Of a DNA stretch of 64,000 nt, positions 36,201 through 46,464 are shown one piece after another (the stretch's first letter is position 1; each line of letters opens with the position of its first letter). The notes under the pieces were generated by a model. It saw nothing but the letters and a program-made list of their open reading frames with translations. It was not told the DNA's origin and did not search any database. The position numbers were made by a program, and so were the translations under genes. The stretch lies in contig CM070873.1 in NCBI GenBank assembly GCA_036365515.1, forward strand, positions 216,241,376 to 216,305,375, read 5' to 3'. This stretch comes from Torymus aiolomorphi. Its lineage: Eukaryota; Arthropoda; Insecta; Hymenoptera; Torymidae.

Positions 36201-37708
36201 CAGCCCCTCGTCTAAATTTAAATGCGACCCAGCTATACAAATGCATAATCAGATATAACTGTCATTAATATTGTTATATCTTTTAATCTGCACATCCTTT
36301 TCATGCAGTTTGTAAATATAAATTGTTGCTGCAGTTAACAATCATGAAAATCGCAGCCGTACTAGAAAGCACTTCCTGAAACTGGAAGGAAAGCTCTTCC
36401 GTAGCGCCACGACATCAGTGTTAGTCACGGCGTGATCGTTATTCGTGCCACGAACCTATGTACACTTACATTTTATTCAAAAGCACATAACGTCTTGAGA
36501 AGCATTTTAAAGAAAAGAATCCCGTGTCGCCGCGTCACAGATGCTCTTGCGCGGGCACGCGGGCGCGTGCATCATGCAGAGCACGAGCGCGTCGCCGAAA
36601 TTTCGTATTCGCCGGGCGCCGGCGTGGCTGCACGTACGCATCGGCCCGAATCGAAGGTAACGAGCGCCGACGTCATTATTTTCGACGTGCGGCTGCGACT
36701 CTTCCGCGCCGTGAGAAGATTCACGAGTGCGCTGCCAGGAGTACCTCTGGAGACGGAGGGGAAGGAAGAGGAGATTGCGCGGAATTAGTATACGCTCGCG
36801 AAAATAAATTCGCCTGGCACTTGCTCATTCGTGGGGACGCTCGAATTTGCTCTTACCGGACCCTGCAGATAAATCTCAATAAGCTTCTTCCTCTTGTCTC
36901 CAACGTCAATTAGAAATTGTCTGTGTTGCTACAGTTTCTATTCTTTGCAGTTGGAAATATGTACACGTATAGTTATATCTTTGGGAAACAAAAATTATAT
37001 AATGAGTAATTCAGATAGGAATAAAATTTTAGGACAGTAAATATAAAATCTGAATAATTCATAAGAAATGCAAATACTTTGTAATTTAAATCTTGTAATT
37101 TAAAAATATTGCGATTTCTATACTTCATTACAGTAATGGCACCGACGCTAAAGTTTTCTCTTTAGAGTCACATTAAATTCTCGTTTCGCATACCGTATTT
37201 CAGGATATTTTCTTGCCGACTTGCTGGATAATCATATCTGAAGTCTGAAGTAAAATAAGAATACACATCAGTTGCATAAAACTTCTTTTTCCAATAAAAT
37301 CCTTTTAGATCATCCGTTACAAAAGAAAATCGTTAAAGAACACATGGAACGGTCGAGGGTAGCGACTTATCATTCGAAATGTAGCGAGAAATGAGCTGGT
37401 GGCAGTGAATATTGCCACGTTGACGAAACGCGATGGCTGTTGGCCGTGGTAAATGTGGTTTCATCGCTCAATTTAAAGAGGCCTGCCGAACGAAGTTTAC
37501 GTTGGACGCAGTCCCAGCCCATAACGCGCCACCGCGAGACGCACACAATGGACAACGTGGCCTTTGAGGGCGCGTCATTGGTAGGCTCGAATTCCGACCC
37601 TGAATAAATCGGGCTATTTGACAGGACCAACGTTACGCGACAAAAGCCCTTTCCACGCATTTTGGCTCGCGACCTGCTTGATTGCCTCGTTTCCAGGATA
37701 ATTATTAC
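33275..37708. other. Non-coding stretch with several CpG-rich islands
   Basis: Islands at about 33470-33930, 34480-34910, 35340-36170, 36520-36910 and 37330-37680. The 33713 island has an initiator-like TCAGTTGCG. A G run lies at 34612-34622 and a short (CT)n at about 35983-36010. Frames are open on both strands, as expected from composition. The 34729 frame begins with a Leu-rich segment but has no further support. Confidence 0.35.
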
Positions 37709-37940
37709 TATATAGTGATCCTAATGGCTTATCTACCAGGTAATTTTTTTGTAAATAAAAAACAACATTTGTCGTGTTTCGACGTTTCGGACACTTTTAT
37801 TTGTGTCCCTCATCAGGATTAATGAGACAGTGTCAATCTAGTTACGCAGAGAACAATCCGCTCGTCAATGACGAGCATAAAAGTTGTTTTTTATTTACAA
37901 AAACATTACCTGGTAGATAAGCCATTAGGATCACTATATA
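37709..37940. mobile_element. Complete MITE with long TIRs and hammerhead-like motif
   Basis: The left end TATATAGTGATCCTAATGGC, then TTATCTACCAGGTAAT and AAATAAAAAACAAC, is inverted at the right (GTTGTTTTTTATTT to TATATA at 37940), with arms of about 60 bases. The centre holds a second palindrome GCTCGTCA/TGACGAGC. The left half contains the hammerhead-like motif. Both copies in this window are preceded by ATTAC. A partial copy sits at 13999. Confidence 0.9.
37781..37816 (-). ncRNA. Hammerhead-like motif (copy 2)
   Basis: Identical by eye to the copy at 14071-14106, including both strands of the 6-bp stem, the loop and GAAACGTC. Between the two MITE copies I see one clear difference in the stretch just outside the motif (ATGTTT against ATTTTT). 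Confidence 0.42.
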
Positions 37941-39637
37941 TAATATAAAGAAAACTACCATTAGATGCAACTAACAATCTAATTTCTTTAATTAATATTT
38001 CAAAAACTTTTTCATTTTTCCACTCAAAATTTTTACCACTTATTACACTTATCAAGTACAACATTGTGTTAAAATTTGAAGAGGTTATGTTGATTTTTTT
38101 CCGAGAAAAAAATTATTTAAAAAAAAATGCGCGTTTTCTTTCCTTTACGATAACAGGAGTAAAGGTCAATGAATCGTTTTGAAATTTGGCAGAGAATTAG
38201 TTTTTTTTTATGTCTAAGGAGTCAGTTCTTTGCCCAAAAAAATTTGACCGTGGTTCCAAAGATATTTGAGGTTAAAATTTTGTTATAAATTTCTTATATT
38301 TGCATTTTTAAAAAGAATATTCAATTGATTGATTCAAAATTTTTACCACTTATTACACTTATCGAGTACAACATTGTGTTAAAATTTCAAGAGGTTATGT
38401 TGGTTAAAATTTTTTTACTCATTCCAAATTAGCCCCAAAACACAAATATAAAGTTTTAGAGCAAAATATGCAATAGTTCGATTTAATTTGTATATCATAT
38501 ATAAATAAAATAATTATTGTGTACTAGGGCATATCCCCGAGAAAGTAATTTCAGATTGAGTCCCGCGGCAACATGTACTATGGCAACGATAATAATTGAC
38601 TTTCAAAATATGAATTTCGTAAAAATTTCTTAAAAATATTTCATAAAAATATTTCATAAAAATATCGATTCTTAAATATGAAAAAACTACCTCTCTGTTA
38701 AATTTCAAAACGATTCGTTGTCTTTTGTTAAGCAGTATAATTTAGTTATAATATTTGTATGATTGTTACAATGATGGATTAACTTTAAACCACTAAGTCG
38801 AGCAGGACAGTAGTTAAATACCTATTTCAAAACAAATATTTATTAGATTATTGCCAATACATACTTTTCTTTCTCAAACTAATGTATTTCTTTAAAATTT
38901 TTTATAACAATAATTAATTGTTTGTATAGGATACATAAATGAAAAAACAAAAAAGATATTTTTTATATTCAGTCAAATTGTTTAACAAACAACAAAGATC
39001 CACAAAGAAAACAGTTTTATTTATTAATAAAGTTTTGTTGTGAAAAATTTACTTTTTTTTTTTAATTTAAAAAATGGAATCGATAAATTAGTTTGAGGAA
39101 GCATCTTGCCAATGAATTGGCAGCGGTTTTTTTCATTGATCCCTGTAGTTGAAGTTATCTTTATTTTCAGTGTTCATGAGTTTCGTGCGTGATTTCACGC
39201 ACTCACTTCATGTACGGAAATCGATAAGAAAGAGCTACTTCACGCACAATAGTAGGAAAAATAATGTTCCATACTCAAACGTAAAATCCTCCTTTATAGA
39301 ACAATTTTGAATATTCGATTACTACTGTGTATTATACGAGCTCACGCGATTTTTGTTTCCGCAAATCCTTAATATATCATAGGATCCGATTTACGCTTTC
39401 GATCGGTTCAGATTTTCTCAATCGACTATAGTCGTAAAAGTCAAAAATTAATTTTCGCAAATATTTTAATTGAAAGAAGATTTAATACATCGTAAGTACA
39501 TTTATAATTCCTATTAACAGTTAATTTATTTTGTTATACTTAATAGTTTAATTTTTATTTACTGACTGCAATAATTTTTCAAGTTGATATTTCGATAAAG
39601 ATTTTTTTTAGAATGAGATAAACAATGCTTAAACTGT
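37941..39637. other. AT-rich stretch with a direct repeat
   Basis: About 71 bases at 38024-38094 recur at 38334-38404 (TTTTTACCACTTATTACACT, GTACAACATTGTGTTAAAAT) with a few substitutions. A GAATCGTTTTGAAATTTG word near 38171 is inverted near 38699. No gene. Confidence 0.6.
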
Positions 39638-40161
39638 CTTACAAGGGGAGCACCAGGAATGCGGGCCCTGGATTTAGTTGAATCCGTAGGAGCCTTTATG
39701 ACAAATAATGAGACACGTGTCTCAGGGTTTCTATGAATGTGCCTTTTGTTCTGAGATTCAAGCTATTTTATGTCTAAAATGAACTATTTTTGATGAGAAT
39801 GGGGTCCCTTCCTTTAGTTATAGTTTTATGAATATTTTAGCTATGTAAATGGATTAAAAAGTTTATGAAAAGAGGCAGAAAAAGCTTTAATTTAAGCTTC
39901 CTTTCGTTAAAAAATGTTGATTTCTCAAAACGTCTATATTTGACAGCCTATAACTTTTTGAGAAATCGACATTTTTTAACGAGACAAAGCTTAAATTAAA
40001 CGTACATAACTGGACTATTCAAAAAACCATAACAAAAGAAAGAAATCCCGTTTTCATAAAAAATAGTTCATTTTACACATAAAATAGCTTGGATCTTTGA
40101 ATAAAAGGCCCATTCAGCCAAATCCAGGTCCCGCATTCCTGGTGCTCACCTTGTTAGTAAG
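39638..40161. repeat. Full-length palindrome, about 260-bp arms
   Basis: CTTACAAGGGGAGCACCAGG, then AATGCGGG, is inverted at the right (CCCGCATTCCTGGTGCTCAC to AGTAAG). Inner arms match through AAAATGAACTATTTTTGATG, GTTATGG/CCATAAC-like and AAGCTTTAATTTAAGC. The centre AATGTTGATTTCTC/GAGAAATCGACATT lies at about 39910-39980. A fold-back element. Confidence 0.88.
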
Positions 40162-41220
40162 AAATCCTAATATGATTTTCTTATGTGTTCCTCACATGGC
40201 TTCCACATGTTTACCACAAGGTTCTCGTATGGCTCCCATTAGATGTTTCTTACACGTTTTTCATGTTTATATCTTGTTAAAATACTACATGAGAACCAAG
40301 TGAGAAAAATGTGGTAGTACGGAGAAATTAGAAGAAAATCATATGTTCACTGGAGTATATATTTCGTGTGAAGGTTTGCTACTTTTGTTAAAGGCTATAG
40401 CTTACTTCTAGTCATCTTCATATTACAATCGTATATACTTCGCGCTCCGTGCTTATTTGTTACATTTAAACTTCACATAATCACACGTGATATATACAAC
40501 ATATATTTTTAACAGCGTGTTTTCATTTAAAGTTAGAAAAATATCGAGTTTAATAAAAACGTATACCGAATTTACAAATGGCGGAAATTAAATTAAAATG
40601 ATTGTATGAAATACCTCCATACAAACTATATAAATGTGGGTGCGTGCATGCGTGCACGCGTATAAGTTTAGAAAACAAATTAGATCTTCGTTATGGACGT
40701 AAAATCTAAAATAATACTTAGATTATGAAGTATTCAAAATATCAAAAAAGTTTAATAGTATAATTGTATTCGTGATACTTTAATTGGAATCAGAGTATTG
40801 GTTTTAAACTTAAATATTTACTCTGCTTTATTTATTAATAATTAATACATTAAACATCTTAAATAATATTACATTAAATTATTAAAAATAAGAAACAAAA
40901 ATTAATATTTAAAAACCATTTTTAATGCTATCATTTACAACGTTCTAACTAAGTTTAAAAAAAAAGTTTCATTCATACGTAGTCACTTTATACTAAGTTT
41001 TCACTCACTGATTTGACATTATAATCGAAAGCTATAAATTTTAACAAATAATAATAAACGCATGTAATCATTTGTTCATCATATATTGCAACAAAACTGG
41101 TCTTGTTTTTCCTGTTGGGTGATCCTTAAAATACTCAAATACAAGCTGGCATATACTATTTTTATTTATTTTGTAATCTTTGAAATCTTAGAATAATGCT
41201 AAAATAACTAGTCTTTATAC
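40162..41220. other. AT-rich non-coding stretch
   Basis: No supported feature. Confidence 0.4.
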
Positions 41221-42006
41221 TCTGGTAGAAATTCATCTATATGAAATGGCCAAGAAGTTAGAAAATAGCTAGTGAAACTGGTTAATTAATGGCTATGATG
41301 AAACGATTTTTCGACCATTATTTGCCTATTTCTTAGATTGACGTCACACAAAATATTCCTATTTGATTTTCTTACAAATTTTATTGTATATCGACGGCTG
41401 AGCGGAAGAAGAACGTATCTCGGTGCGCGGATGAAGAACGACTTATCTCGGCGTGCGGGTGAAGAACGACGTATCTCAGCGCCTTTACGGCCAGTATACG
41501 GCCAGTATACGACGAAATACGTCATTCTTCATCCTCGCGCCGAGATACGTTGTTCTTCATCCGAGCGCCGAGATACGTTCTTCTTCCGCTCAGCCGTCGA
41601 TATGAAAGAGCATTAAAGTGCATTGGATGGTTTACCAAAATATAAATAAATAACATTAATAAAAAAATCATTTGTTCTAGTCCTTCTATGAATAATTCAG
41701 CAAAAATTTTATTTCTCCATCTGATTCTGTCTCTCTCACTCCTTGACATAAGAACAAGCCTTCTGCTATCCATTTCGAGACTAAAAAAACTGATTCGTTT
41801 TAATACCGTTAAAATACTCAAGAACAAGCTTGTGTTTGTCTTCAAAAAACTCATTGTATTTATCAATCTATTAAATGGCGATGTAATAGGAGAAAGAGCG
41901 TTTCACCGGGAGCTAGAAACTGGACAAGATAAATTCCCATTTATAGCAAGTTTCTAAAATAAATAGTCAGTTATTAGTTATAAAATGTTTTGGATTTCCA
42001 CCAGGG
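41221..42006. mobile_element. TIR element, CTCTGGTAGAAA ends, interrupted
   Basis: Same family as 31351-31955. The left end CTCTGGTAGAAATT and right end TTTCCACCAGGG are inverted, and internal words are shared with the other copy. It is longer because a stepped hairpin (41386-41603) sits inside its left part. Confidence 0.85.
41386..41603. repeat. Stepped hairpin: palindrome made of iterated units
   Basis: The ends TATATCGACGGCTGAGCGG / CCGCTCAGCCGTCGATAT are inverted. Each arm consists of about three iterations (left) or two to three (right) of a roughly 25-28 base unit, GAAGAACG(AC)(G/T)TATCTC followed by GGCGTGCGG-like sequence. GGCCAGTATAC is doubled at the loop. It is CpG-rich in an AT-rich host. 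Confidence 0.88.
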
Positions 42007-42129
42007 CATATGTCAAATGAAATCAGCTACTTCATCTATAAAAAATGTTATCCTTATCCACTGGAAGACTTTATGATAGATGCTCTCTTTTGAGACTTAC
42101 AACCGTAAATATTGCTCAGTAAAGGAAAG

Positions 42130-42420
42130 TCACTTTAACTTTCTATGGAAATTTGTATTTTTGACCCGATTTTAACAGGTGAGGGCTTATTGCCTTCATT
42201 GTGCAATTTCAGGTACTGATTACGGAAAAATAATTCTGAAATTATTAAAGAATGAAACGTAACATAATATTGTTATTGTTTGTTATGCTTCACTCTTTAT
42301 TAATTTCTGAATTATTTTTCTGTAACCTCTACCTGAAATCGCAAATGGAAAACAATGAGCTCTCCTCCGTAAAAATCGGATTAAAAATAAAAAATATGTA
42401 ACATTCCAAATTTTATTTAA
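42130..42420. repeat. Palindrome with TATGGAAAT and GATTTTAAC words
   Basis: TGACCCGATTTTAACAGG, then CAATTTCAGGTA, ACGGAAAAATAATTCTGAAA and GAATGAAACGTAAC, faces inverted sequence (CTCTTTATTAATTTCTGAAT, CTACCTGAAATCG, CGGATTAAAAATA). A diverged direct copy of the left arm begins again at about 42716. Confidence 0.7.
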
Positions 42421-42489
42421 AATTTCATAGTATTATATAGAAGTCATATTTTATTTATTAGAACTATTACACTTATTATTAAAATTTTT

Positions 42490-42965
42490 GTACAAAAGGT
42501 CGGTTTTCGGCAGTAAGAGTCCTTCAGGACGTTCACTGATTGAAAACGAACCGATGGGCGAAAATTTATCTAATGGATGTGATAGTTCTAATGTAAAAAA
42601 CGCTATTTTTATATAATTCTAACGGATTTGACAAGATATAAAAAAAAAAATTTAATAATTGAAAATTTGGAATGTAGCTAATGTAAGTATTGATTATGAA
42701 AAAAGTATATAAATTTATTATGGAAATCTTTATTTTTGATCCGATTTGAATGGGATAGGGCTTGTTATCTAATTCCTCATACGATTTGAGTTAGGGGTTG
42801 CCATAAAATAATTGAGAAATTATCAAAGAGTGAAACGTGGTATACATTTTTTTATAAGGCTCGCATGCCACTTCTAAACGTTTTTTACATTAGAACTATC
42901 ACATCAATTATATACATTTTCGCCCATCGATTCATTTTCAACCGGTGAACGTCCTTAAATCAGTG
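42490..42965. repeat. Inverted repeat enclosing a copy of the neighbouring palindrome arm
   Basis: GGACGTTCACTGATTGAAAA, GATGGGCGAAAATTTAT and GTGATAGTTCTAATGTAAAA face TTTTTACATTAGAACTATCAC, TTTTCGCCCATCGATTC and GGTGAACGTCC. Between them, 42716-42845 repeats 42140-42260 in the same direction. The two blocks at 42.1-42.97 kb are one compound element or repeated insertions of one family. Confidence 0.7.
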
Positions 42966-43117
42966 GGTAATTGATGATCAATGAAAATCTACTGATAATT
43001 AGTGAAAATTCACTAATTGTCAGTTGTATAAGTATGCCACTGAATTTGCCACTAATCAATTCAAGATTTCTTGCTTTGATTTTTCGGCAGAAGCCCTGAC
43101 TATGCAATGATTGACTC

Positions 43118-43369
43118 TCAGTTGTCATAGCTCTCTATACTCGCCAGACTATCTGCTTTTTGGTTATCTAGACTAGCTGAATGACCGGTCGCCCAGAGTA
43201 GATTGACCGTGTTGAACCTGGTTAGTCGCGAGTTTTGCGCGTAGAGTGCCGTCGCTGCCGCCGAATGCAGGGTCGCCCTGCTGTCCGCGTATAGATGGTA
43301 ACGCTGCTCTATCTGATCCCTTTTCCAATCATCAGTTTGATGCATTCCGTAACAGCTCTCATCACTCAT
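43118..43369 (-). pseudogene. RNase H fragment of a retrotransposon
   Basis: The minus-strand frame contains LYADSRATLHS, and later VNLLWATGHSASLDNQKADSLAS. This matches the D-S-x-A-A-L motif and the W-V-x-G-H-S-x-x-x-N-E-x-A-D-x-L-A motif of cellular-type RNase H domains in non-LTR elements. The catalytic Asp of ADS and the Asp of KAD are kept. There is no reverse transcriptase next to it, and the element is not the one at 13.6-16.7 kb (which has no RNase H). Confidence 0.7.
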
Positions 43370-45384
43370 TTAGCCTTCCTCGATGCCCTGTTGCTGTAAT
43401 ACTTTCTATCTTGTTTAACTTAACTACAAAATTCCATCATTGTTTAATCGCACTAATCTTAGCTTTCTTATTTACGACAAAAGTTTTCATAATTCTTCAT
43501 CAATGTCAAGCGGTATTAGCCGCGATTCATCATGCAAATTGTTCGGGTAGCAGGCCACCGCCGTACTTCCGTTGTCATCCTCGTGATCCTTTCGATCACG
43601 GGCTATCAGGAGATGAATTAGGGGACACCGTAGCAGGTTAAAAAGAGTTCCGTATGCGAATAGGATGAATTAGATGTACGCAAGGCGACTCGCGTAATCC
43701 GCAATTTGCACATAGATGAGGATGATAAATTCAAGAAACTTGAGCTGTCGATATTCGCACACTCCTCGCTCGTCTCTCTCTCACTTAACGCGAGTAATGC
43801 GAAGTTGATTGAATAATGTCGTTCAAAAGCTCGTTATAACTACACCTTAGCGTACAGAGTCGCTGTGCCTAATACTCTTTTCGAAAAAGTTTTGAGTAAC
43901 GAAGGTAAAACTTTACCATTTTACCGTCTTTAGAAAATCTTTTCACTTTTATTTGATCAAATTAACATATTGAATGCGCATACTTTATCAATTTCATATT
44001 TCAGTATATCGAAAAAATTGTATTATCAGATACATCAAACTAAGAGTAGAGCTGTCACAATACAATCCAATAATTTATGAAATTATCGATACGACAAACA
44101 ATGTTGCTTAAGTTAATTTTTTTTCCTCGACAAATTTTCTATTAAATTGGTATTCCCTTTATATCGCCGAAAAGGAAGGCTTTTTAAAATTTCCATCCTT
44201 CTTTTTCTGTACATTACGCGTAAGCTCCTCTATATGTATTTACGTGCAGGTGAACGCGCGTGTCTTCGCATAAGAATAACCATGTACAGTAGACGCAGAG
44301 TAGCGGGTATAGGTGGAGAGCGATAGTCGGGAGCGAAAAACACGGTGCGCCTTGCATGAAGTACTCCGAAGCATCCTGCGCGCGCGCGGCTGCGTATCCA
44401 ATACCCGTGCCCACATCTGCGTACAAAGAGCGGGCGCGCGAGCGAGAGTAAATTGAACCCGGGCAGGGGAGATGGAGGGGGCAGCAACCGCTGGGAAAGG
44501 TCAGCGCACTTCTCTCTCCCCGGATAAGTCCGGCCGGCGCGCGAGCGCGCGCACATTTGCCAGACTCTCTCTCTCTCTCTCGCTCTCTTTCACCAAGCGA
44601 CAATTTGCGCGCGCACGATCCGCTATACCTAAAAACTAGGTCGGAGCAGACGCCGGCGGCAAAAAGTCGCAGAGATTCCCGGCGTGAGCTAGATGCGGAG
44701 CGCTCGCGCCAGTCCAATGGAGGGAGAAAGAGAGCCAAGGAATGGTTAATGCTAAAAGCACGAAAAATCTTCGTGCTTCTATCTCATTACCAGTGGGAGA
44801 GCGGGGCGGCGAGGCGTAATTAGGCAGGCACTCTAATATAGGTACACATTTTGAAGTGGGGGAGGAGGAGAAAGCCCCCTCGCATTCGCGATCGCGCGCT
44901 GCAGAAGAAACTTTTTCCAACGGGCAAAAAATCCACGAGGAAGGCCGCGGATGCGCGCGGCCGAGCTTTTTCGCATACCGACGCCTTTTTGTTTGCACTC
45001 GCGTTTTATGTATCTGCGGGCGCAGAGCCCGAGCCCCAGTTGGTTAAGTCGAGGATTTATCCGCTGTGCGCCGTCGAACTATGGCAAGTTTATCAGAGCC
45101 GCGGCCGCGGTATTTAGCGGGATGCGCTACCTTTCCAGTCTGCTTTTTAACAAGGCGCGTGCGGGTTATGATGGAAATAAGTGGATAACGTGTGTACTTG
45201 ATATGCTTACGTGAATATTGTTCGAAAATGCTCTTTGTTAATTATATCAACTAATGACCCCTGGAAATTCTTCGACCTGAAATGTGATACTCGAACTTCA
45301 AGCCCGTATATTTTAATATTTTGATTAATTTTAATTGAATATATTCGAAAGCCTGTATTATATAATATATCTAAAAATATATAA
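43370..45384. other. Non-coding stretch with a large CpG-rich island
   Basis: Positions about 44210-45130 are CpG-rich, with overlapping open frames on both strands and a short (CT)n at 44565-44588. Nothing resembles a protein family. The 43370-43640 part may include more retrotransposon relic, but I cannot align it. Confidence 0.35.
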
Positions 45385-45570
45385 ATGCGAATATCAGATA
45401 GCATGCATACTCCGGACTATCTAGAAAGTCTCTTTTCTAGGTATGTACCCAGAGCTACTGGTAGAGGTGAAATTAAAAAATTAACAATACCCCTGACGTG
45501 CACCAAAACTGGTGATAGATCTTTTCGAGTACAAGGTGCACGCCTACCAGCAGGTTTAAAATTGCTCTGA
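45385..45570 (+). pseudogene. Possible retrotransposon C-terminal relic
   Basis: The frame ends with LTIPLTCTKTGDRSFRVQGARL. This resembles the segment (L-x-x-P-R-x-R-T-x-x-G-x-R-S-F-x-x-x-G-P-R-L-W-N-S-L-P) found after the reverse transcriptase in many non-LTR and related elements. The expected WNSLP is not present and the frame then stops. No RT domain is nearby. It lies on the same strand as the CngL gene and could also be an unrelated short frame. Confidence 0.3.
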
Positions 45571-46234
45571 GAAGGCATCTCCTTCACCTTGACTAATCAC
45601 GCGCCAAATGCTGTACATGTAAATACTTTTATGCATCGTTCAATATACGTTGTTTTATATGTATGAATGTATTTATTAGCGCGAGTGGTGAGTGTGAATG
45701 CGAAATGTTAGCTTTAATAACGATCTGATAACTTCAATGATAGGTAATGTAATTAATAGGTTTAGTCATACAGTATTCTAGTCAATCTAATTTCTAGTCA
45801 TTTTAAATTATTCTACTGTACTTCCCATCTGTGATATCACTATTTTAATTTTGACTTACTACTGTGTATTATATAGCTTTAAGTTTAGACTGTGATATTT
45901 CGCAATCAGTATTAATTTAAAAGACTGAAATTAGGTGTTGACTATCATTGAATTTTAAATAAACTGTTTTATATTAAGATATTAACGATGTATTTCAAAA
46001 TATTACAAGATTATTACATTATAATGTTATATAACTGCTTATTAATTTTGTAAAACTACTGTTTACAATAAATGAAATACTAATACTAATAGCCTTATTA
46101 TATAGGGACTGAGATTTTAGAACTTTCTTAATTAAACCTCAATGATTTATAACTCTATGTGGAGAAAGTACCGAAATAAAATGCAATAAGTTTAATATGG
46201 TTGTAACGGGTGATTTTTATTTGCAATGTTGCAG
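45571..46234. other. AT-rich stretch before CngL exon
   Basis: Probably intron. The acceptor at its right edge (TTGCAATGTTGCAG) has a modest pyrimidine tract. No upstream exon is recognised. Confidence 0.45.
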
Positions 46235-46464
46235 GCCTCGTGACGTCAGGTATTGGTGGCGTGGCGTCAGGCAGCGAGTTGCGCGAGCGACATCGAACGG
46301 GCATCGGCCGGGGGGGCGTCAGTCGGGGTGGCGACGACGACACCAAGAGCGTGGAGAACATCTCGACTCGGGGCGTGAGGCACAGTCTCCTCGATCTCGT
46401 GAGCAGCAAGGTCTTGGGACGGCACACGCCCACCCATCACTACTATCATCAGCAACAGCAGCAG
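46235..46464 (+). CDS. CngL: CngL channel, exon a (N-terminal cytoplasmic region)
   Basis: First recognisable exon of the channel. It begins after TTGCAG with two bases of a split codon, so an upstream exon ending one base into a codon must exist. The 76 complete codons read LVTSGIGGVASGSE, then an Arg/Gly-rich part, then DDDTKSVENISTRGVRHSLL, then VLGRHTPTHHYYHQQQQQ. No membrane segment is present, and this should be the intracellular N-terminus. The donor CAG|GTATCG leaves phase 0. A second donor nine bases on (TCG|GTACGA, exon end 46473) is also in phase and would add Val-Ser-Ser. A competing + frame over the same bases is Arg-rich and has no donor in phase. Identification rests on the downstream exons joining in frame. 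Confidence 0.75.

Noticed and set aside
41386..41603. Repeat-spacer look suggesting a CRISPR array
   Set aside because: Eukaryotic context, units contiguous without unique spacers, and the second half is inverted. It is a hairpin element.
44214..44738. 174-residue minus-strand frame
   Set aside because: Includes a (CT)n-derived Arg-Glu run and CpG-rich composition. Open frames on the other strand overlap it.
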